IMG/VR virus record: IMGVR_UViG_3300050821_023937
Location: 1 to 40,491 of that record
Source of the DNA: a virus
Strand: one strand, 5' to 3'
Length of the DNA stretch: 40,491 nt
The translations under genes were made by a program, and so were the position numbers. The notes under the pieces are model-generated. The model worked only from the letters and a program-made list of their open reading frames with translations, did no database searches and had not been told where the DNA came from. This document shows, one piece after another, positions 30,019 through 36,689 of the stretch (position 1 is the first letter of the stretch; every line of letters begins with the position of its first letter).

Positions 30019-31367
30019 GCGGCGGCATCGTTGCACCCGCGGGATCTCCGCTCGCGAATGCCCTGGACGCCAGCCCGGGCAGCTCGGTTTCCGCCGGGGG
30101 CGTGACCTATGGGCCCCAGTTCCTTGGTGGCAAACCGGTCACCAACCGCGTGACGCTGACCGTCGGCGGCTACGCGTTCACCAACATCGTGCGCATGCGC
30201 ATCGAGCGCGATCTGCAGAACATCGCCGGCAGCTTCGAGATCGAGATCATGGACCAGGCGCGCCTGGCGCATGCGCTGCCGGTGCAGATCGGCAACACGC
30301 CACCGCTGCCGATCGTGCTGAAGGCCGGGCAAGCGGTCACACTGGCGATCGACAACGAGCCGGTGCTGGTGGGCTGGATCGGCAAGCCCAGCGGTCGATG
30401 GCGCGCCGACACAATCCGAATGAGCATCGCCGGACGCGACAAGACGGGCGACCTGGTGGAGTGCTCGGCACTTCCGAAAGGGCCTGCGGAATACAGGGGC
30501 GTCGACATGCTGCATGTCGCGCAGGCTGAGTGCGCGCCCTTCGGCATCACCGTGCGTGCCGACGTCGATATCGGCGCCCCTTTCGATCGATTGTCCCGCC
30601 ACCCGCATGAAACCGTGCTGGCGTTCCTGGAGAAGGCGGCGCGGCAGCGCGCGATCCTGTTGGTCAGCGATGGCATTGGCGGCCTGTTGCTGACCCGCGG
30701 CGGCAGCAGCCGCGCGCCCGATGACCTTGTCGTCGGCGGCAACGTGCAGGAAGCACAGTGGGAAGACGATTGGGACCGGCGCTTCAGCGACTACTACGTG
30801 AAGGGCCAGACCGATCAGCACCGGCAGCGCGCCGGCAAACCGGTCGCGCTGGATAGCACGGTCGAACCGCTGACCGGCGACCCGGAGCCGGCGACCGAGC
30901 CCGGACCCGCGTCCGTGACTGAATCAACCAGCATCCTCATGACCGGGCACGCGATCGATCCGGAGATCACCCGCTACCGTCCCACGGTGCGCTTAACGCG
31001 CTCTCAGAGCGGTATGAGCACCACGCAAGAGCAGGCTGAGTGGATGCTGCGCGTCGCGCGTGGGCAGGCCGAGCGGCTGCGCTACACCGTGCTGGACTGG
31101 CGCGCCGGCGCCAACAAGGTGCTGTGGCGGCCCAACCAGGTCGCCTATGTCTACGACCCGTTCGCCGAGCGCGCGAAGGATATGCTGATCGCCGGCGTCA
31201 CTTACCTATTCGACGCCGATGGCGCGCGCACCGAGCTGCGCGTGGTGGGCATCACCGCCTACGATCGGATCAACGAGGCGGATCGCAAGCGCGGGTCGAA
31301 GCCCAAGGGCAAAGCTGCGCCCGCGGCGCCCCTCGACAGCACCGTCCAGCCGTTGACGGCGCAGTAG
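30015..31367 (+). CDS. P: Baseplate hub protein (Mu gpP/gp44-like)
   Basis: The 450-residue protein matches Mu gp44, the hub of the baseplate, which resembles T4 gp27. It opens with a low-complexity leader and then NRVTLTVGGYAFTNIVRMRI, DLQNIAGSFEIEIMDQA and DNEPVLVGWIGKPSGRW. The inserted domain carries DKTGDLVECSALPKG and AQAECAPFGITVRADVDIG. The end holds GQAERLRYTVLDWRAGANKV and FAERAKDMLIAGVTYLFDAD, typical of late control D / gp44. Residues 1-35 look poorly conserved, so a later start is possible. Confidence 0.9.
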   Translation: MSGGIVAPAGSPLANALDASPGSSVSAGGVTYGPQFLGGKPVTNRVTLTVGGYAFTNIVRMRIERDLQNIAGSFEIEIMDQARLAHALPVQIGNTPPLPIVLKAGQAVTLAIDNEPVLVGWIGKPSGRWRADTIRMSIAGRDKTGDLVECSALPKGPAEYRGVDMLHVAQAECAPFGITVRADVDIGAPFDRLSRHPHETVLAFLEKAARQRAILLVSDGIGGLLLTRGGSSRAPDDLVVGGNVQEAQWEDDWDRRFSDYYVKGQTDQHRQRAGKPVALDSTVEPLTGDPEPATEPGPASVTESTSILMTGHAIDPEITRYRPTVRLTRSQSGMSTTQEQAEWMLRVARGQAERLRYTVLDWRAGANKVLWRPNQVAYVYDPFAERAKDMLIAGVTYLFDADGARTELRVVGITAYDRINEADRKRGSKPKGKAAPAAPLDSTVQPLTAQ

Positions 31368-31375
31368 CCCAGCGC

Positions 31376-31912
31376 ATGGACGAGCTGGCCTACGGCCTGC
31401 GCGTGAACGTGCACCTCGGCATCGTTGAATCAATCAACGATGGCGGCCAGGCGCAGACGGCCACGGTCACGTCGCATGACGGCTTCCCGCGCGCCGATCT
31501 GGAGATAATGCAGCCGTTCGGCTTGGCCAGCCTGCCGCCTGGCGACGGCGCGATCGCGATGATGCTGTCGGTCGGCGGCGATGCGGGGCACTTCGTGCTG
31601 CTGCCGCTGTGCTGCCCGTCGGTGCGCTTCGGCAACCTGCTCGCCGGCGAGAGCGTGCTGTACGGCGCGGACGGATCGCGCGTGCATATCCGCCAAGGCG
31701 GCACGATCGAGGCCAAGGCCGCGACGTCCATCCTGGCGCAGGTCGGCACCAACAGCGTGACGATCTCGCAGACCGATATCGTGCTGGCTGTCGGCGGCGT
31801 CAGCATCACCGTCTCCGCAGCGGGCGTGGCGATCGTCGGCACCCTGACAACCCAGAACATCGTGACGGACGGCAACATCACCGCGACCGGCAACATCACG
31901 GCGCACGTCTGA
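31376..31912 (+). CDS. Baseplate spike protein (Mu gp45-like)
   Basis: The 178-residue protein fits the Mu gp45/baseplate V family, the membrane-piercing spike. It has an OB-like N-terminal half (LGIVESINDGGQAQTATVTS, DLEIMQPFGLASLPPGDGAI) and a C-terminal beta-helix of repeated short strands. That helix runs GADGSRVHIRQGGTIEAKAA, SVTISQTDIVLAVGGVSITV and ends TTQNIVTDGNITATGNITAH. These match the C-terminal needle of gp45. The stop lies inside copy R3 of the 30-base repeat. Confidence 0.9.
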   Translation: MDELAYGLRVNVHLGIVESINDGGQAQTATVTSHDGFPRADLEIMQPFGLASLPPGDGAIAMMLSVGGDAGHFVLLPLCCPSVRFGNLLAGESVLYGADGSRVHIRQGGTIEAKAATSILAQVGTNSVTISQTDIVLAVGGVSITVSAAGVAIVGTLTTQNIVTDGNITATGNITAHV

Positions 31913-31937
31913 TGCCGGTCGGCGCCGGCATGATCCG
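31908..31937 (+). promoter_or_regulatory. Candidate late activator site, copy 3 (R3)
   Basis: This is the third copy of the 30-base palindromic repeat. It overlaps the stop of the gp45-like gene and ends 29 bases before the ATG of the gp46-like gene. The ATGCCGG-N6-CCGGCAT dyad (31912-31931) is identical to copy R1. The flanks differ from the other copies, so the extra GC stem of R1 and R2 is not formed here. The place is slightly downstream of where Mu has PP. Activity is inferred. Confidence 0.5.
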
Positions 31938-31966
31938 ACCCTTGCGCGCGCGCGACGGTGCGCCGC

Positions 31967-32428
31967 ATGGCCTGGATCGATCAAGCTCTGGTCTACGATC
32001 CCGTTCGCCGGCGCTGCGCGCTGGCGTTCAACGGCGTCGATCTACAAATCGACGACACGCCGGTGACGCCAATCCTGATCGCGGCCGGCTGCAATCGCCG
32101 CGCACACCCCGACGATGCGCTGCCGGACACGGTGACCAATACCTACACGCCGTCCCGGCTGAACGCGCGTGGCGGCTGGCCCGGCGATGCGCTGGATCTG
32201 CTCGGCCGGCTGATCGGCAGCCGCATGTGGCTGCTGCAGCGGCGCAAGCAGGACGATGCCACGCGCCAACTGGGCGAGAGCGCGCTATCCGAGGCGTTCG
32301 CGCCGATCAGCGCGCAACGCGGCTGGCCGATCGCCATCACGGTCACCTGGGTCCGCAAGGGCTTCCTAGGCTGCCTGACGCGCGTCGGCAACACGACGCT
32401 GAACCTTGTGCTGCCGGCGGCGTCCTGA
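31967..32428 (+). CDS. Mu gp46-like baseplate wedge protein
   Basis: The 153-residue product matches the GP46 family. The part SRMWLLQRRKQDDATRQLGE is characteristic of the family. Others are WPGDALDLLGRLIGSRMWLL and the C-terminal GWPIAITVTWVRKGFLGCLT. ATG 31967 gives MAWIDQAL, which fits better than the GTG three codons upstream. In Mu it belongs to the baseplate wedge. It shares one base with the gp47-like gene (TGATG at 32426). The short interval before it is where R3 lies. Confidence 0.9.
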   Translation: MAWIDQALVYDPVRRRCALAFNGVDLQIDDTPVTPILIAAGCNRRAHPDDALPDTVTNTYTPSRLNARGGWPGDALDLLGRLIGSRMWLLQRRKQDDATRQLGESALSEAFAPISAQRGWPIAITVTWVRKGFLGCLTRVGNTTLNLVLPAAS

Positions 32429-33540
32429 TGCCCTGGCCGATCCCACAACCCACCGACATCGCCGACCGCGCTGCCGGCGTCTACGAGAGCGAGTTCGCAC
32501 GCATCTATGCGCTGCTGAACCCCAACGCGCCGCCGGCGCAGGTCGATGCGCGGTCGCCGGCGTCGTGCCTGGCCGTGCATGCCCGTGTGCTGGGAATGAC
32601 CGGCTTCGATCTCTACGGCATGCAGGCGCGCCTGGCGCAGGAACTGATGCCCGACACGGCCATCGACTGGCTGCCGCGGCATGGCAGCACGTGGGGTGTG
32701 CCGCAGGATCAACCGGTCGCCGCGGCGGGCAACCTGGTGCTCCCGGGCGGCTCGGTCAACACGATAATCCCGGGTGGTTTTGAATTCAGCGTCAACGGCG
32801 GCAGCGTCTACGAAGTGGTGAACGCCGTCACGATCGAGGCCGCCGGAACGATCTCTGTCGGCATCTCGGCCGCAGTCGGGGGCACCGCCGGCGATCTGGC
32901 CGCGGGCGTCACGCTGACGGCGGTCAACGCGCTGGGCGGCTTGTTCTCCCAGTCCGGCACCGTCGACGTGAACGGCATCACCGGTGGGCAGGATCTGGAG
33001 CCGATCGAGAGCTGGCGGTCGCGCATCATCCAGCGCATCCAGCAGCGCGGCGCCGGCGGCGACGCGAACGACTTCATTCAGTGGACGCTGGAAGCGCTGC
33101 CGGGCGCGATGGTCGATCCATTCTCGCCCGGCGTCGGTCTGATCACCGTGGCGATCGCCATGCCCACGCCGACCGGCCCGCGCGTGCCGACCGGCACCGA
33201 GCTATCGGAAGTCACCGCCTATCTGAACAACTCGACGCTGCGGAAGCCGCTCGGCGCGCCGGTGATCGACGTGATCGGTGCCACGCTTCAACCGGTGAAC
33301 TTTACGCTGCACATGAACCCTGACACCGTCGAGGTGCAGCAGGGCGCGACGGCCGCGCTGCAGCTCTACTTCATGTCCAGCGACATCATGATCGGCGGCA
33401 CGCTGGATATCTCGCGGGCGGACAACGCGATCAGCTTCGCCGCCGGCGCCTACAACTTCGACCGCACCGTGCCGAGTGGCGATGTCAGCCCCAGCACGGT
33501 CACGTCGCTGCTGACGCTGGGCACGGTGACCTTCGTATGA
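32428..33540 (+). CDS. Baseplate J-like protein (Mu gp47-like)
   Basis: The 370-residue protein matches the baseplate J / gp47 family (T4 gp6-like wedge). Signals are HARVLGMTGFDLYGMQARLA, MPDTAIDWLPRHGSTWGVPQ and SVYEVVNAVTIEAAGTISVG. The conserved central part is GGQDLEPIESWRSRIIQRIQ, followed by GAGGDANDFIQWTLEALPGA and VTVAIAMPTPTGPRVPT-type strands. The last quarter (about residues 285-370) is beta-rich (VGATLQPVNFTLHMNPDTVE-like). It overlaps the next gene by ATGA (33537). Confidence 0.92.
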   Translation: MPWPIPQPTDIADRAAGVYESEFARIYALLNPNAPPAQVDARSPASCLAVHARVLGMTGFDLYGMQARLAQELMPDTAIDWLPRHGSTWGVPQDQPVAAAGNLVLPGGSVNTIIPGGFEFSVNGGSVYEVVNAVTIEAAGTISVGISAAVGGTAGDLAAGVTLTAVNALGGLFSQSGTVDVNGITGGQDLEPIESWRSRIIQRIQQRGAGGDANDFIQWTLEALPGAMVDPFSPGVGLITVAIAMPTPTGPRVPTGTELSEVTAYLNNSTLRKPLGAPVIDVIGATLQPVNFTLHMNPDTVEVQQGATAALQLYFMSSDIMIGGTLDISRADNAISFAAGAYNFDRTVPSGDVSPSTVTSLLTLGTVTFV

Positions 33541-34127
33541 GCCGCACCGCTGCCCAAGCACAGGAAGGCGTGCTGTCGCTGGTCCCCGATGGCTTTGTGT
33601 TCTCGCGCGACGTGGATGATTACGAGGCCGCGCTGGAACTCGCCACGGCGAAGGAATGGTCGCTTGTCGAGCAGACCATGGAGAGTTTCGAAGACGAGAT
33701 CGACCCCGGCACCGCGGAGCATTTGCTGCCGGATTATCTGCGTGTCCTCGGGCCTGATCCGTATGGTCGCGACGAACTGACGCTGTCTTCGGCGTTGCGT
33801 TCGCTGCTGGCGCACCAGCGCTGGGTAGACGCGCCGATCATCTGCCCCGGCTATTTCGTGCAGAGCGCGGCCGAGCTCGGCATCGCGATCACCATCACCG
33901 AATACGAATTGCCGGTGTGCGGCGAAGCTGTGTGCGGCGACACGCTGATGCCGTGGCTCCAGCAGTGCGTGTTCCTGGTCACGCTGCCGACCGACCTGGT
34001 GTGGGACGCGACCTGTGGTGACTGCGTCTGTGGCGACACGATGGGCGGCTTCACGCCGTCGGTGCTGGAGAACTTCATCACCCAGAAGGCGCCGCTCTAT
34101 ACGCGCCCCGTCTTCAACTACACGTAG
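33537..34127 (+). CDS. Mu gp48-like (DUF2313/YmfQ) baseplate protein
   Basis: The 196-residue protein matches the YmfQ/DUF2313 family, the last baseplate wedge component. The N-terminus has VLSLVPDGFVFSRDVDDYEA and LATAKEWSLVEQTMESFEDE, and then EIDPGTAEHLLPDYLRVLGP, the family's P-x-T-A-x-x-L-L-P-D-W/Y-E-R-x-L-G motif. A C-terminal part has four to five Cys in repeated CGD-like turns (VCGEAVCGD, CGDCVCGDTM). These turns are conserved in DUF2313. The gene links the baseplate to the tail fibre. Confidence 0.92.
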   Translation: MSRTAAQAQEGVLSLVPDGFVFSRDVDDYEAALELATAKEWSLVEQTMESFEDEIDPGTAEHLLPDYLRVLGPDPYGRDELTLSSALRSLLAHQRWVDAPIICPGYFVQSAAELGIAITITEYELPVCGEAVCGDTLMPWLQQCVFLVTLPTDLVWDATCGDCVCGDTMGGFTPSVLENFITQKAPLYTRPVFNYT

Positions 34128-34136
34128 GAAACGCCA

Positions 34137-35018
34137 ATGGATCGGGTTTCATCGGCGGGCTTCCAGACGATCAGCGGGCGCCGCACCTGGCAGAACAAGA
34201 ACCTCGGCGCTGGCCTTCAGGGCACGACGTTCGACCAGATCTTCATGGCCGGCGTGCAGGAAAGCCTCATCGCTCTTGCCGAGCAGGTCGGCATATCGCC
34301 GGCGGACCAGGCGCTCGGAAACATCGATCTGCAAGCGCTTCAGGGCGTGCGCCGGATCGCCGGCGGCAATTTCACCGGCGTCACCAGCACGTCGGAAACG
34401 CTGACCGCCGACAATGCGGGCTTGGTGGTGGTGAACGCCGCCTCGAACAACGTCGCGATCACGCTGCCTCTGGTGAATTCGGCCAACGGCCAGAAGCTGG
34501 ACTTCGACTTCGTGCGGGTGGACACCAGCGGCAACGCCGTCACGGTCGCGGTCGCCGGATCCGATGGTGTAGTCCCCGGCAGCTCGCCGATCCCGATTGC
34601 CTTTGGGGCCCCGGTGCAGATATCCGGCGACGGCGTAAGTCACTGGCTCGTTCTGACCGCACCGCCCGTTTCGACCGCCGGGCTGGTGCCGTTCAGCAAA
34701 ATGGGCATCAACGGTGGGGCACGCAACTCAGGAGGCGGATCGCTCACTTCCAGCGCGAGCTTCACGCCGAGCTGGAACGGCATCCTCTTCGTGAATGGAA
34801 GCGGCGTCACAAACGGCACTCTGACGGCGGTCAGTCTGACCTACAGCGGCGCGACCATTCAGGAAGACGCGACCGGCTTCGGCGACCAGGCCCTTTTTTG
34901 CGGGACCGCCAGCGTGACGGCGGGCACTCCGGTTACGATAACGGTTTCTATGACCGTCCCCGGAGGATCCACCATCACTTCGCTGGGATTTGTCTTTCTC
35001 CTGATGCCGACTTCATGA
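34137..35018 (+). CDS. Tail fibre / receptor-binding-type protein
   Basis: The 293-residue protein follows the gp48 gene, where the tail fibre is expected. The first 70 residues (DRVSSAGFQTISGRRTWQNK) probably attach to the baseplate. Next is a beta region (TLTADNAGLVVVNAASNNVA, ITLPLVNSANGQKLDFDFV) like fibre repeats that hold a capping motif. The C-terminal 100 residues (SASFTPSWNGILFVNGSGVT, ISVSMTVPGGSTITSLGFVF-like) are strand-rich, as in receptor-binding tips. It is small for a full fibre. Function is inferred from position and composition. Confidence 0.72.
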   Translation: MDRVSSAGFQTISGRRTWQNKNLGAGLQGTTFDQIFMAGVQESLIALAEQVGISPADQALGNIDLQALQGVRRIAGGNFTGVTSTSETLTADNAGLVVVNAASNNVAITLPLVNSANGQKLDFDFVRVDTSGNAVTVAVAGSDGVVPGSSPIPIAFGAPVQISGDGVSHWLVLTAPPVSTAGLVPFSKMGINGGARNSGGGSLTSSASFTPSWNGILFVNGSGVTNGTLTAVSLTYSGATIQEDATGFGDQALFCGTASVTAGTPVTITVSMTVPGGSTITSLGFVFLLMPTS

Positions 35019-35025
35019 GGCCGCA

Positions 35026-35505
35026 ATGATCTACTATCTGACCGCGACGGGAAACGGTTGCTCCCCCGACGCGACCCTGCCTGCCGGCGCGGTGGAATGC
35101 ACACAGGCGCAGTATGCGAACGCCGCCGCATGGATGATTTCAGGCGGCGCGATCATCGCTGCGCCAGCTCCGACACTGACACTCGCCCAACAGGCGACGG
35201 CAATGCTGAACGCCGGGATGCAGATCGTCTCGACCGGCACGCCGGCGCTGAACGCGACGTTTGCCTGCGATCCCGCGACCTATCAGCGCGTCGGCGGCAT
35301 CGTCGCGGCGATCGCCGGTGGCCTCGGGCTACCAGGCGGCGGTGCCACGTTCCTTTGGCCTGACACAACCGGCACCCCGCACAGCTTCAGCGTGGTGAAC
35401 TTCAGCGCTTTCGCCAAGGCAATGATGGACTTCGAGTACACGCTGAACGCCATCATCGGGAGCAATAGCGGCACGCTGCCGCCACAGCCGGTGCCGATCG
35501 CCTGA
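35026..35505 (+). CDS. Tail fibre-associated protein of unknown function (DUF4376-like end)
   Basis: The 159-residue product has an N-terminal part with MIYYLTATGNGCSPDATLPA and a helical linker (LAQQATAMLNAGMQIVS). It then has a C-terminal region with FLWPDTTGTPHSFSVVNFSA and FAKAMMDFEYTLNAIIG. The W-x-D-x-x-G-x-x-H-x-x-x-x-x-x-F-x-x-x-A pattern recalls the DUF4376-type tail-fibre chaperone end. This is a weak match. It shares a base with the next gene (TGATG at 35503). Confidence 0.62.
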   Translation: MIYYLTATGNGCSPDATLPAGAVECTQAQYANAAAWMISGGAIIAAPAPTLTLAQQATAMLNAGMQIVSTGTPALNATFACDPATYQRVGGIVAAIAGGLGLPGGGATFLWPDTTGTPHSFSVVNFSAFAKAMMDFEYTLNAIIGSNSGTLPPQPVPIA

Positions 35506-35813
35506 TGGCTCGCGAGATCCACATCAAGCAGGGCGCGGCGCTGCGGCTGACGATGAATTTCTACGAGCACGACGCGCCCGTGGATCTGTCCACGGTCACG
35601 CTGTCGTCGCAGGTGCGCACGTCGCTGAACATCCTGGTCGCCACGCTGCCGATCACCATCACCGGCACCCCCGGACTGGCGACGGTCGAGGTCGACAACA
35701 CCACGAACTGGCCGGTCGGGCTGCTGCGCTGCGACGTGCTGGCGCTGATCGCCGGCGTTCCGTCGCTGACCGACACGTTCCCGATCCGCGTCGAAAGGAG
35801 CGTCACGCAATGA
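35505..35813 (+). CDS. Ig-like small baseplate/fibre protein
   Basis: The 102-residue product is a single beta-sandwich-like protein: HIKQGAALRLTMNFYEHDAP, then VDLSTVTLSSQVRTSLNIL and LATVEVDNTTNWPVGLLRCD. This resembles the N-terminal domain of BppU-like or similar baseplate accessory proteins in arrangement of strands and the D-L-T-G-x-x-x-x-x-x-V/I-R motif. It overlaps the next gene by ATGA (35810). The role, possibly fibre attachment, is inferred. Confidence 0.6.
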   Translation: MAREIHIKQGAALRLTMNFYEHDAPVDLSTVTLSSQVRTSLNILVATLPITITGTPGLATVEVDNTTNWPVGLLRCDVLALIAGVPSLTDTFPIRVERSVTQ

Positions 35814-36241
35814 GGGTGGTGATCGCCCAGTGCGACACGCTGCCGCCGGTGCTTCCGGTCGCGACAGGGGCTTCGAGCACCGATTTCGTGGTGGTCAATC
35901 AGTCCGGGGTAACGCGCACCGTCACGCTGGAACTGATCCTGGAGGCTTTGATGGCAGTCGATTTCACGCCGCTGGCGGTGTCGGTCGGCACGACATACGA
36001 CAACCCAGTCGAGCCGGTCGGCAATGGACCAATGCGCAAGGCGCTGGCGATCCAGAACGCGTCGCCCAGCGCCGGCGTCTACGTGTTCTTCGGGACCGAT
36101 GCGCCGGAAGACGACACACTGTCCTGGGAACTTGGCCCGGGCCAGGCGTGGCCGCCCGCGGGCGTGAATAGCGTCAGCCAGGACGGCGTCTGGCTACGCG
36201 CAACTGCCGCCGCAACCCCCGTCGTCATCATGGTAGGCTGA
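35810..36241 (+). CDS. Fibre-locus protein of unknown function
   Basis: The 143-residue protein has a leading part with MRVVIAQCDTLPPVLPVATG and FVVVNQSGVTRTVTLELIL, then a compact beta domain (AIQNASPSAGVYVFFGTDAP, WELGPGQAWPPAGV, DGVWLRATAAATPVVIMVG). The second part looks like a capping domain of the kind that closes phage fibres. No signal peptide is present, unlike the next gene, which starts one base after its stop. Confidence 0.58.
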   Translation: MRVVIAQCDTLPPVLPVATGASSTDFVVVNQSGVTRTVTLELILEALMAVDFTPLAVSVGTTYDNPVEPVGNGPMRKALAIQNASPSAGVYVFFGTDAPEDDTLSWELGPGQAWPPAGVNSVSQDGVWLRATAAATPVVIMVG

Positions 36242-36242
36242 A

Positions 36243-36689
36243 ATGAAACTCCGCTCCCTCTGGCTTGCCTGCGCGATGCTGCTGGGCGCTGTCGGCGCTG
36301 CCAGTGCCTGCCCAAATGTGCCGACGATAAACCTCGCGACCGACGGCAACGGCAACGGCTGTGTCACAACGACGCCGGGCTTAACCACTGCGGTCGCTCA
36401 GATCGGCCCCGCGATGATACCTTTCGCTGCAACGACCGGCGACCAGGCGCTGACCCTGACGCTGCCGGGCAAGGTTCGCCTGCAAGATCCGGGGTATCTA
36501 ATTGGCACCTCAACGGGCAACCCCACACCGCTGCAGGTTAACTACTCTGGCGGAAACGCTTGCACCGCCCCGACCGAGACGCTGGGGCCGGGGCAGATTG
36601 GCGATTGGGTCTACATCGCCAACACGACGCAGCCCCACGTCTGTCTGCCATCGGGTGCAGCTTCATTCTTGATCGAGGGGCAGCAATGA
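36243..36689 (+). CDS. Small secreted protein with signal peptide in the fibre locus
   Basis: The 148-residue protein begins with a clear signal peptide: MKLRSLWLACAMLLGAVGAA, followed by an ASA-type cut site (about residue 21-22). The mature part is beta-rich with four cysteines (CPNV, CVTTT, CTAP, CLPS), compatible with two disulfides, and has no recognised family. Tail proteins do not normally carry signal peptides, so this one is probably exported to the periplasm or outside. Its stop overlaps the next ATG (ATGA at 36686). Confidence 0.65.
   Translation: MKLRSLWLACAMLLGAVGAASACPNVPTINLATDGNGNGCVTTTPGLTTAVAQIGPAMIPFAATTGDQALTLTLPGKVRLQDPGYLIGTSTGNPTPLQVNYSGGNACTAPTETLGPGQIGDWVYIANTTQPHVCLPSGAASFLIEGQQ

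Noticed and set aside
31609-33540. A 643-codon frame joining upstream sequence to the gp47 gene
   Set aside because: The upstream part is out of frame with gp45 and gp46, whose own frames are clear. The gp47 protein starts at ATG 32428.
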